Positions 37,092 through 44,532 of a stretch of 64,000 bases of DNA are shown here, one piece after another. The notes under the pieces were generated by a model. That model did not search any database. It had not been told where the DNA came from and saw only the letters and a list, made by a program, of their open reading frames with translations. Made by a program: the position numbers and the translations under genes. Source of the DNA: an uncultured Anaerolineae bacterium (GTDB taxonomy: Bacteria > Chloroflexota > Anaerolineae > J036 > Brachytrichaceae). The stretch lies in contig CALBEF010000037.1 in NCBI GenBank assembly GCA_937927775.1, positions 1-64,000 on the forward strand, given 5' to 3'. Position 1 is the stretch's first letter. Each line of letters begins with the position of its first letter.

Positions 37092-38552
37092 TCAGAACGA
37101 CAGGCTGCTGACGAATCGCTCGAACTGCGATTGAACCGCCCCGATGGTGTCGGGCGTGGCGATTACGGTGACGACGACCACTGTGCCGCCATTGACGAAG
37201 ATGTAGTCGATGCCCTGAGTCACCTGCGGCACGGATCCCGTCAACCCGCCCTGGTCCACCCAGGCGAACTCCTGAAGGGTGGCCGGCCGGCCATTCACCG
37301 TGGTCTCGCCGGTGCGCACCACTTTGTACATGAGGTTGTTCGCGGCGCGCTCGGCGGCCAGCAGCGACGTGATCGCTCTGACATCCCCACCGGCGGGGGT
37401 GGGGATTGTTCTGACGACGAACTCGGCGCCGCTGCCGGTGCGGTCGGCCACGCGCACCACGTCACCTGCTCCCGTGGCCGCGCTGAAGTAAGCGGGGTAG
37501 GCTCCGCGAATGCCGTCCTTCTCGAAAGCCGTGACGCCGTTGACGGCCCCGTTCCACCCAATGACGCCAACGATCAGCATCACGACGAACAGGCCCACCG
37601 TCGCCAGATTGGCCTGGCGATCGCCCACAGCCGCGTCTTCGGCTGCGCCGGATGTCTGACCGCCGGCCGAAGCAGTCACATCACGATCAACCAGCCACGC
37701 GACTACGGCTGTCACGATCACGGCCAGTCCGCCGGCCAGCAGCAGACCGGTCAGCGATGGCAGCCCGCCGGCTTGCGCGCCAACGGAGATCGACCCGCTT
37801 TCCAACTGCCCGCGCAATATCAGGAACAGGCCGTTCAACGCGGCGGTGATTGCGAATCCAAGCGGCAGCCACCAGATGGGATCGCGTTGCATCCTGGCGT
37901 GGCCGAGGAAATAGCCCAGCAATCCGCCAAAGGCGGCGTAAGCAAGCGCCACTTCCGCGACATACACTTCCACGCTGCCGAGCGCCGCGCCGCCACTGGC
38001 GAGGATGAATTGGAGATTGGTCGCTGTGGCGTAGCCCAGGCCGGCCGCTGTTCCATAGATCACGCCGTCGGTGCGCTCGTCGAATTCCGGTGAGTCGAAC
38101 ATGAAGTAGCGCACGGTGGCGTAAATGATGAACGTCTCGATTGCGCCGCGTACGAACACGGCCCCAATCAGCGTGCTGCCCGGATCGCGAAACAGCCAGT
38201 CCTGCGTGCGGAAAACCTGATCGCTCAGGGGCACGCCGATCGCGCCGGCCAGCGCAAGCCCGATCACAAACATCTGGGCCACGTGTCCGACCGGCTCCGG
38301 CTCCACGCGATCCTGCAAATAGAAGAAGATCAGCCACAACACGGCCGGCACAATTGCCAGCGTGACGCCCACGGCCAACAGAGCAATGCCCGACAGTTGC
38401 GGTTGCAGCGCAACGTCGATAGCTACCACTGCGGCCACAAAAATCAACAACACAATCAATGTGACGATGGCGGATCGCCAAACGCCGGCGCGAGACCGAG
38501 ACGCTTTCGCGTACCGATCGGGCGCGGAACTGGCGGAAGACTGCTGAGACAT
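37092..38552 (-). CDS. PrsW-like protein fused to a C-terminal PsbP/Mog1-like domain
   Basis: 486 residues. GAGGAGG precedes ATG at 38552. Helices follow the PrsW pattern with LIFFYLQDRVEPEP (74-87) and SPEFDERTDGVIYGTAAGLGYA (154-175), aligning without gaps to the copy at 35246. A linker and extra helix (about 322-345) lead to a PsbP/Mog1-like domain (about 345-486, starting KDGIRGAYPAYF and ending ERFVSSLSF). Catalytic positions are further degraded: the Glu-Glu-Lys triad reads E139, T140 and I143, the Glu after the glycine motif is T178, and the third-motif His is Tyr205. Likely a pseudoprotease or receptor; first gene of the eight-gene cluster. Confidence 0.75.
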   Translation of the reverse strand: MSQQSSASSAPDRYAKASRSRAGVWRSAIVTLIVLLIFVAAVVAIDVALQPQLSGIALLAVGVTLAIVPAVLWLIFFYLQDRVEPEPVGHVAQMFVIGLALAGAIGVPLSDQVFRTQDWLFRDPGSTLIGAVFVRGAIETFIIYATVRYFMFDSPEFDERTDGVIYGTAAGLGYATATNLQFILASGGAALGSVEVYVAEVALAYAAFGGLLGYFLGHARMQRDPIWWLPLGFAITAALNGLFLILRGQLESGSISVGAQAGGLPSLTGLLLAGGLAVIVTAVVAWLVDRDVTASAGGQTSGAAEDAAVGDRQANLATVGLFVVMLIVGVIGWNGAVNGVTAFEKDGIRGAYPAYFSAATGAGDVVRVADRTGSGAEFVVRTIPTPAGGDVRAITSLLAAERAANNLMYKVVRTGETTVNGRPATLQEFAWVDQGGLTGSVPQVTQGIDYIFVNGGTVVVVTVIATPDTIGAVQSQFERFVSSLSF

Positions 38553-38605
38553 GCTTTGTTCCTCCTCGCAAAAAGCCACTTAACAAGCCAACTCATCCAG
38601 GCGAT

Positions 38606-38689
38606 CTACCTGTGACTCGATCCCGGAGCAGTATTCTGCGCCTGCTCAGGGCGTTTATATAGTCTCAGTTCCACCTGCGCTATTGACAT
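38606..38689 (-). CDS. Possible 27-residue upstream ORF before the PrsW fusion gene
   Basis: GGAGG lies 4 nt before ATG at 38689 and the frame encodes MSIAQVELRLYKRPEQAQNT plus seven residues to a stop, 54 nt before the PrsW-fusion start. The composition is lower in G+C than the cluster. It could be a leader peptide or chance; no similarity recognised. The rest of 38690-38849 is intergenic, with A/T-rich patches but no well-spaced promoter. Confidence 0.25.
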   Translation of the reverse strand: MSIAQVELRLYKRPEQAQNTAPGSSHR

Positions 38690-38849
38690 TGCGCCTCCGT
38701 AAACTTGACAAAAACCTGATAATACGGCTGAACCTGCGCAAAGACTGCTAAGAAATACACCCCTACATTCTACAAGAGAAGGTTTTCCGGGCCAGCAGGA
38801 GCAGGCCGATACGGTTTGCCGGCCCGTGTGATACACTCCCCGCTCAGCC

Positions 38850-39569
38850 ATGAAGGGATTGACCAAACTGGCCCTCGATATTGTGATGGGCGCGGTTGTG
38901 CCGATTCTGATCCTCAACAATCTGACCAAACCGCTGGGCGCTCCTGTGGCCTATGTTCTGGCGGCACTTGTGCCCGTCACCTACGTCCTGGTGGACACGT
39001 TCTTCATCAGCCGGCGTTTCAACGTCATCACGTCCTATGTCGCGCTCTCGGCCATCATGAACGGCGTTCTGGCGTTCTGGTTTGTGGATGGCGCGCTCTA
39101 CGCGCTGAAGGACACGGCGGCGCTGGGGGTGTCGGTGATTGTCTTTGCCGGCTCGCTTGCGATCGGCCGGCCGATCGTCGAATACTTCCTCATTCAGGGT
39201 CTGGGTCCCGATACGCCGGCGCGCGACGCTAGGCTGCGCAGGCTGCTGTCTCTGTCGCCGGTGCGGCGCAGTCTGGCGCTGGCAACGCTCATCGTCGCCG
39301 CGCAATCGGCGCTGGCCGGCGCCGTCAACTTCGCGCTCAACCTGAACATGGTGACAGCATCTTTTGGCAGCGATCTGTTCAATCAGCAGGTCGCTCAGGT
39401 CAACGCCATCACGCGCATCGCCTTTCCGATCGCCAGCCTGGCCGCGTTTGGCCTCGGCTTTGTGTTTATCTTCCGGGCGCTGTATGAAGTGTTGCCTCGG
39501 CAGGAGGACAAGCCGGAGCAGGAGGGGGATTTGTGGCCGCTGATCGACCGCTGGGAGCCGGCGGCCTGA
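38850..39569 (+). CDS. VC0807-like integral membrane protein
   Basis: 239 residues with five or six helices. It begins KLALDIVMGAVVPILILNNL and contains PVTYVLVDTFFISRRFNVI and GRPIVEYFL, the pattern of the VC0807/DUF3159-like family often found beside TetR regulators. Function unknown in the family. It converges on the OsmC gene with 12 nt between stops and is divergent from the PrsW cluster. Confidence 0.65.
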   Translation: MKGLTKLALDIVMGAVVPILILNNLTKPLGAPVAYVLAALVPVTYVLVDTFFISRRFNVITSYVALSAIMNGVLAFWFVDGALYALKDTAALGVSVIVFAGSLAIGRPIVEYFLIQGLGPDTPARDARLRRLLSLSPVRRSLALATLIVAAQSALAGAVNFALNLNMVTASFGSDLFNQQVAQVNAITRIAFPIASLAAFGLGFVFIFRALYEVLPRQEDKPEQEGDLWPLIDRWEPAA

Positions 39570-39581
39570 CACGGCCGGGAT

Positions 39582-40007
39582 TTACTCGCCGGCCGCGTCG
39601 TGAATTGTCAGCGTGTGCTCGACACGAATGGCCGGATCCAGGGACGCCTGCACCGAGCAATAGCGCGTGGCGGACAGATCGATGGCTTTCTGCGCCGCCG
39701 CCGGGTCGATATTGTGCCCGGTCAGCACGTACTCGAGCGTGATGTGAACGAACCGGCGCGGATGCTCGCCGGCCCGCTCGCCGTGCGCGCGCACCTCGAA
39801 GCCGGTCACATCCTGGCGCATCTTTTTAAGGATCGAAATCACGTCCATTGCCGTGCAGCCGGCCAGCCCCACCAGCATCAGTTCAACCGGCCGGAACCCG
39901 TCGTTGTCGCCGCCCACATCCGGCAGCGCGCCCATACGCACGGTGAAGCCGCTGTCCGCTGTGCCGTCGAACGACATGCGGCCCTTCCATTCCACTTTCG
40001 CATCCAT
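39582..40007 (-). CDS. OsmC/Ohr-family peroxiredoxin-like protein
   Basis: 141 residues. Two conserved cysteines, in GLAGCTAMDVISIL (about residue 53) and ATRYCSVQASL (about 116), and the LTGHNIDPAAAQKAIDLS stretch place it in the OsmC branch, which reduces organic hydroperoxides using a thiol donor. It is 33 nt downstream of a double-thioredoxin protein and downstream of an ECF sigma/anti-sigma pair, suggesting a thiol-stress regulon. Confidence 0.88.
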   Translation of the reverse strand: MDAKVEWKGRMSFDGTADSGFTVRMGALPDVGGDNDGFRPVELMLVGLAGCTAMDVISILKKMRQDVTGFEVRAHGERAGEHPRRFVHITLEYVLTGHNIDPAAAQKAIDLSATRYCSVQASLDPAIRVEHTLTIHDAAGE

Positions 40008-40040
40008 CGCGTTCTTTGCGCCTTTGTGGTGAATAAGGAC

Positions 40041-40706
40041 TTACGCCAGGGCGCGCTCAATCTCAGCGATCAAGTCTTCTTCTGGCGCGGCCCCCACCAG
40101 CGTGCCGGCGCCGTCGTTGATCGTCGTGTGCGGCACGCCGCTGACGCCGTAGCGATCGGCCAGTTCGGGGAACTCCATCGCCTCCACCATGTCGGCCCTG
40201 ACCAGCGGGCTTTCCAGCGCCATCTGGTGCGCCAGCGTGACCGCGCGCGGGCAATACGGGCAGGTCGGCGTGACAAACACCTGTAGATGCACCGGCGTTT
40301 TCAGTTCGCGCAGCCAGGCGCGCGTGCTCTCGTTCAGCCCGGAGTCGCGGCGCGACACCATCAACACATCGCGGATCAGCGATGTGAACTCGTAGCCGGC
40401 CGGAATGCCCTTGATGCGGATGCCGTAGTCAACCGTCTGGTCGCCGTCCCTGCCGGCAATGATGAGGGTGGGGGCCGCATCCACGCCGTATTCGGCGGCC
40501 CTGGCTGCGTCGGCATCCAGGTCGAACGCGCTCACACTGAGCTTGTCTGACAACGCCGCCACACCTTCGACCAGACTGCGCGTGTCATCGCAGTATTCGC
40601 AGCTCCCGTGGTTCTGCGTGAACAGCAGCAACGCCACCGGCTGCTCCAACTCGACGAACGCTTCCTGCACCTGACGTTTCACATTTTCGTTCAGCAACTG
40701 AGACAT
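40041..40706 (-). CDS. Protein disulfide oxidoreductase with two thioredoxin folds
   Basis: 221 residues. Two consecutive thioredoxin folds with active-site pairs CEYC (36-39) and CPYC (149-152) and cis-proline positions in DAAPTLI and SGVPHTT. This matches the PDO/glutaredoxin-like proteins of thermophiles and anaerobes, where the second pair is usually the dithiol for substrate and the first pair transfers from a thioredoxin reductase. It probably supplies electrons to the OsmC protein downstream or forms and isomerises cytoplasmic disulfides. There is no signal peptide. Confidence 0.85.
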   Translation of the reverse strand: MSQLLNENVKRQVQEAFVELEQPVALLLFTQNHGSCEYCDDTRSLVEGVAALSDKLSVSAFDLDADAARAAEYGVDAAPTLIIAGRDGDQTVDYGIRIKGIPAGYEFTSLIRDVLMVSRRDSGLNESTRAWLRELKTPVHLQVFVTPTCPYCPRAVTLAHQMALESPLVRADMVEAMEFPELADRYGVSGVPHTTINDGAGTLVGAAPEEDLIAEIERALA

Positions 40707-40832
40707 TTCAAACCTCGCGTCGCATGCGCTGGCCGGCTGGTGTTCATCACGAACATGCCAGCTTCATGATCGGATATCACTGCGTTAGATGTGCGGGGCT
40801 GGCAAAGGTTACAGCGGCCAGGGCGGGAGACT

Positions 40833-41165
40833 TCAGGAGCCGGCGGCTGAGCCGGCGGCGCCTTTGGGTTCTGCCTGGTTGACAAATTGCTCCAGGTCCA
40901 GGCGGAAGAACAGGCGACGCCGCACGTCGGGGGGCAATGCCGCCGGCGCGTCGGCGGCGATGTGATACAACTCAACCGTCTTGCGCAGCGTGTCTACCAC
41001 AATCCGGCAGCGCTCGCAGCCGGCCATGTGCCGCTCGATTTCCGCGCAGATTTCGTCGGCCAGGTCGCCGTCCACGTAATCGGACAACGATCCAAGTAGC
41101 TCTCGGCACTGCGCGTGATCGCGCGCGTGATCGCGCGGGCTGCTGGTCTGGTGTTGATTGCTCAT
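40833..41165 (-). CDS. Zinc-finger anti-sigma factor (ZAS type)
   Basis: 110 residues. HAQC (about residues 17-20) with H46, C50 and C53 in the HMAGCERC motif gives the His-Cys3-type zinc site of ZAS anti-sigma factors such as RsrA and ChrR. It lies 9 nt downstream of the ECF sigma factor it should bind. There is no transmembrane segment, so it is a cytoplasmic, possibly redox-responsive inhibitor: oxidation of the zinc thiols would release sigma. Thiol-redox genes directly downstream support this reading (inference). Confidence 0.85.
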   Translation of the reverse strand: MSNQHQTSSPRDHARDHAQCRELLGSLSDYVDGDLADEICAEIERHMAGCERCRIVVDTLRKTVELYHIAADAPAALPPDVRRRLFFRLDLEQFVNQAEPKGAAGSAAGS

Positions 41166-41174
41166 GTCATTGTC

Positions 41175-41831
41175 TCAGGCGTCACGATTGTAAATCGCTG
41201 CCGCCAGCAGCCGCTCGTTGTAATAGGTGGACAACTGCTCGCGCAGATTCAGCCGGGCGCGCAGAAGCCTGGTTTTCACGGCCGCTTCAGTCAGGTTCAA
41301 CGCTTCGGCGGTTTCACGCACCGACAGGCCCTCGATATCGCGCAGCAGAAACACGGCTTTAAGCGCCGGAGACAATCGGTCGATTGCTTTATCGAGGTGA
41401 TCGCGCGCCTCGGACGACAGCAGTTCATCTTCGGGCAGGCAGCACCAGTCCACGATCTGGATGGGTTCCTGTTCTCCATCGGGGGTTGGCTGGGGTTCGT
41501 CCACCGAGACGGCGTCGGGCTTGCGCCGGCGCAGCGCCATGAACGCTTCGTTGGCCGCAATGCGGTACAGCCACGTGGAAACGCTGGAGCGGCCTTCAAA
41601 GTCAGGCAGGGCGCGAAAGGCTTTTAGGAAAGTCTCCTGAAGGGCATCCTCGGCGTCCTGCGCGTCGCCGAGAATCCTGAATGCCAGCCGGTAAATGGGG
41701 CCGGAATACTTGTCGACCAGTCGGGCGAACTCTGCCCGATCGCCGGCCCGCAGCGCGGCCAGCGAAAACTCCGCGCGGCCATTGCCACGCTCGCCGGGTT
41801 GCCCGGCAGTGGACACGCTTTCAGCCATCAT
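41175..41831 (-). CDS. ECF-type RNA polymerase sigma factor
   Basis: 218 residues. Sigma-2 region RLVDKYSGPIYRLAFRILGDAQDAEDALQETFLKAF with STWLYRIAANEAFMALRRR, an acidic linker, and sigma-4 LSPALKAVFLLRDIEGLSVRETAEALNLTEAAVKTRLLRARLNL. A Met-Met start (41831/41828) overlaps the recombinase gene end by 8-11 nt. It is followed by its ZAS anti-sigma factor. It likely directs thiol or oxidative-stress genes, including its own operon. Confidence 0.92.
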   Translation of the reverse strand: MMAESVSTAGQPGERGNGRAEFSLAALRAGDRAEFARLVDKYSGPIYRLAFRILGDAQDAEDALQETFLKAFRALPDFEGRSSVSTWLYRIAANEAFMALRRRKPDAVSVDEPQPTPDGEQEPIQIVDWCCLPEDELLSSEARDHLDKAIDRLSPALKAVFLLRDIEGLSVRETAEALNLTEAAVKTRLLRARLNLREQLSTYYNERLLAAAIYNRDA

Positions 41832-42870
41832 GTCGATCCGTAAGGTTTGACGCGATCGTCGAGTCGGATTCTGGCGGCGTCGATGGTTGGGATTGCGGGC
41901 GGGATGGTGTTGGCAGGGAAGCAGACGCGGGGGGCGCTTCGACGATGGCCAGGCGGGTATGATCCTGTTCGCCCGGCGCAGCCGGCGATTCGTGGGCGGG
42001 TGGCGCCTTCTTGCCCCTGCGTTGCCGGTACATCTGGGTGGTGGCGAGGTTGGCGTGCCCCAGCCATTCCTGCACGCGCCGCACATCCTCGCCGCTGTTG
42101 AGCATATGCGCCGCGCGCGAGTGTCGCAACGTGTGGGGCGTCACATCGCCGTCAATCCCGGCCGATTTGGCGTGCTGGCGCGTTATCAGCCACACCGCCT
42201 GGCGCGTGAGTTTGGCGCCCTGGGGGTTCAGAAAAACATAGTCGGTGTTGTTGTTGCCGGCCAGATCCATCCGGGCCTGGGACAGGTAGTCGCTCAGGGC
42301 AGCCACGGCGCGCGGCAGCAGCGGCGCCATGCGCTGCCGGTGCCCGCGTCCGACGCATCTGACTTCGTTCGTTTCCAGGCTCAGGTCGTCCAGCCTCAGA
42401 TTGATGGCTTCGGACACCCGCATGCCGGTGGAGTAGATCACTTCCAGCAAAGCCCGGTCTCGGGCCGATCGGGGTTCCGCTGTGGCTGCGGCTGCTTCAA
42501 ACAGGCGCCCAATCTCGTCGGCGCTGAGCAGCCTCGGCGCCCGCTTTTCAACGCGCGGCGACTTCAACTTGAGCGAGGGGTCCTCGCCAATGATGCCTCG
42601 CTGGTTCAGCCAGTGAAACAGGGTTTTGAGCGCGGCGATTTTTCGCGCGATGGTCGATGTGGTATAGCCGCGCTGTGTCAGCGCAGCCACATAATCTGTC
42701 AATGTGTCGTGCGTGATGGCTGACCAGGTGGACTCTGCCGACAGGTGAAGGGTGAGGTGCTCTGCGAACTGGCTCAGGTCGTTCTTGTACGCCCAGATCG
42801 TATTGGGTGAGGCGTCGCGGTCTGTCCTCAGGTATTCCAAAAACTCTGCAATCCCGCTTTGCCAGTCCAT
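41821..42870 (-). CDS. XerC/D-like tyrosine recombinase with C-terminal extension
   Basis: 349 residues; typical Xer is about 300. The SAM-like N-terminal DNA-binding domain is followed by a catalytic domain with R151 (TGMRVSE), H246 and R249 (TPHTLRHS), H272 (LGHAN) and nucleophile Y281 (TTQMY). The lysine usual in the GKGxKxR beta-hairpin is arginine (GRGHRQR, about R175). About 62 Pro/Ser/Thr-rich residues follow the catalytic Tyr, and their coding sequence overlaps the ECF sigma gene. It may be the chromosome-dimer resolvase or an accessory recombinase; no dif-like site was identified. Confidence 0.85.
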   Translation of the reverse strand: MDWQSGIAEFLEYLRTDRDASPNTIWAYKNDLSQFAEHLTLHLSAESTWSAITHDTLTDYVAALTQRGYTTSTIARKIAALKTLFHWLNQRGIIGEDPSLKLKSPRVEKRAPRLLSADEIGRLFEAAAATAEPRSARDRALLEVIYSTGMRVSEAINLRLDDLSLETNEVRCVGRGHRQRMAPLLPRAVAALSDYLSQARMDLAGNNNTDYVFLNPQGAKLTRQAVWLITRQHAKSAGIDGDVTPHTLRHSRAAHMLNSGEDVRRVQEWLGHANLATTQMYRQRRGKKAPPAHESPAAPGEQDHTRLAIVEAPPASASLPTPSRPQSQPSTPPESDSTIASNLTDRHDG

Positions 42871-42882
42871 AAGTCACGCTCC

Positions 42883-42910
42883 ATAATGTCATTATACAAG
42901 CTTATATAAT
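42883..42910. promoter_or_regulatory. Divergent xer/serA promoter with palindromic operator
   Basis: ATAATG, one base, CATTAT (42883-42895) forms a perfect palindrome in the 47-nt space between the recombinase and serA starts. TATAAT occurs on the plus strand at 42905-42910, 7 nt before the serA ATG, and on the minus strand at 42896-42891. The plus-strand spacing suggests a leaderless serA transcript. No clear -35 boxes. Confidence 0.5.
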
Positions 42911-42917
42911 CGCCCCC

Positions 42918-44525
42918 ATGCCGAACCCACATCCAACCTACAGGATTCTCATCCCAGACGATCTGTCAGCCGCCGGCCTCGATCTTCTTCGAGCGGATCC
43001 GGCCATCTCCGTTACCGTCGCCAAAAAGATGCCGAGGGCGGAGCTACTGGCTCAGATCGGCGACTACGACGCATTGATTGTGCGCAGCGAAACGAAAGTC
43101 GACGCGGCGGTGATTGAGGCCGGCGTAAAACTGCGCGTCATCGGTCGCGCCGGCATCGGTGTGGATACCATCGACGTGGGCGCGGCCACGCATCGCGGCA
43201 TCATCGTCATGAACACCCCGCAGGCCAACACCACCGCAACCTGCGAACACACCATCGCCATGATGCTGGCGCTGATGCGCAACATCCCGCAGGCCGACGC
43301 CTCGCTGCGGCGGGGCGAATGGACGCGCGGCAAGTTCATGGGCGCCCAGTTGCTCGGCAAGACCCTCGGTGTCATCGGCTTCGGGCGCATCGGCACGCAG
43401 GTTGCCCGGCGCGCCCAGGCATTTGGCATGGAAGTGATCGCCTATGACCCTTATGTGAGCGAAGAGGCGGCGCGGGCCAACAAGATTGGATTGGTCGATC
43501 TGGACGAATTGCTGGCCAGGAGCGACATCATCACCCTGCACTCGTCGCTGAATCCGGGCAGCCGGCGCCTGTTGGACGCGGCCGCCATCGCCAAAATGAA
43601 AACCGGCGCGCGCGTCATTAATGTGGCGCGCGGCGCGCTGGTCGATGCCGACGCGCTGTGCGAGGCGCTGGTCAGCGGCAGGCTGGCCGGCGCGGCGCTC
43701 GACGTGTTTGAAGAGGAGCCGCCGCCGGCCGATCATCCCTTGTTCAAGTTGCCGAACGTGGTGGTCACACCGCACCTCGGCGCCAGCACGGTCGAGGCCC
43801 AGCGCGACGTGTCCATCCAGATGGCCGAACAGATTCTCGACGCCCTGCATGAGCGCGAAGTGCGCAACGCCGTCAATTTCCCGCCCATCGACCCGACCGC
43901 CCTGCCGGTGATCCGGCCCTGGCTGCGGCTGGCCGAAAAGCTGGGCGCGCTGCAATCGAGCCTGATCTCCGGGCGCATGGAGCGCATCGAGGTGGAATAT
44001 CGCGGCGCCGACGTTGCGCCGCATATCAAGCCGCTGGCGGTGGCGTTGTTGCGCGGTTTGCTCGTGCCGGTGCTGGGCGCCGAGCGTGTCAACTATGTCA
44101 ATGCGCCCGTCATCGCCGAAGAGCGGGGCATCATCGTGTCTCAGGCGGTTGATCTGACCAGCGCGAACTACACCAATCTGATTTCGTGCCGAGTGACAAC
44201 CGATGAGGAGACCCACACCATCGCCGGCGTGTTGTTCAATGGGCAACAACCGCGCATTGTGCAGATCGACGGCTTTTTGCTGGATGCCGTGCCGGAGGGT
44301 CTGGTGTTGATTGTCTCCTCGCGCGACGTGCCGGGCGTGATTGGCCGCATCGGCACCATCCTCGGCCAGAGCTACGTCAACATCGCCGAGTATCGGCTGG
44401 GCCGCACCGGGCCGGGCGATATGGCGATGTCGTTCATCAACCTCGACAACCCGGTGCCGGAAGAAACTTTGCAGACCCTGCGCGCGCTGCCGGAAGTGGT
44501 GGATGTCAAGCAGGTCATGCTGTGA
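42918..44525 (+). CDS. serA: D-3-phosphoglycerate dehydrogenase
   Basis: 535 residues, the long Type 1 form. Oxidises 3-phosphoglycerate as the first step of serine synthesis. NAD site GFGRIGTQVARRAQAFG, catalytic Arg in NVARGALVD, Glu in DVFEEEPP and His in VVTPHLGAST, then the intervening (ASB) domain and a C-terminal ACT domain (about 458-535) that usually binds serine for feedback inhibition. The ATG lies 7 nt after a TATAAT, so translation may be leaderless. The M24 peptidase follows with 7 nt between them. Confidence 0.95.
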   Translation: MPNPHPTYRILIPDDLSAAGLDLLRADPAISVTVAKKMPRAELLAQIGDYDALIVRSETKVDAAVIEAGVKLRVIGRAGIGVDTIDVGAATHRGIIVMNTPQANTTATCEHTIAMMLALMRNIPQADASLRRGEWTRGKFMGAQLLGKTLGVIGFGRIGTQVARRAQAFGMEVIAYDPYVSEEAARANKIGLVDLDELLARSDIITLHSSLNPGSRRLLDAAAIAKMKTGARVINVARGALVDADALCEALVSGRLAGAALDVFEEEPPPADHPLFKLPNVVVTPHLGASTVEAQRDVSIQMAEQILDALHEREVRNAVNFPPIDPTALPVIRPWLRLAEKLGALQSSLISGRMERIEVEYRGADVAPHIKPLAVALLRGLLVPVLGAERVNYVNAPVIAEERGIIVSQAVDLTSANYTNLISCRVTTDEETHTIAGVLFNGQQPRIVQIDGFLLDAVPEGLVLIVSSRDVPGVIGRIGTILGQSYVNIAEYRLGRTGPGDMAMSFINLDNPVPEETLQTLRALPEVVDVKQVML

Positions 44526-44532
44526 GCTATCG

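Noticed and set aside
38705-38725. TTGACA followed by TAATAC upstream of the VC0807-like gene
   Set aside because: Spacing is only about 9 nt, too short for a -35/-10 pair.
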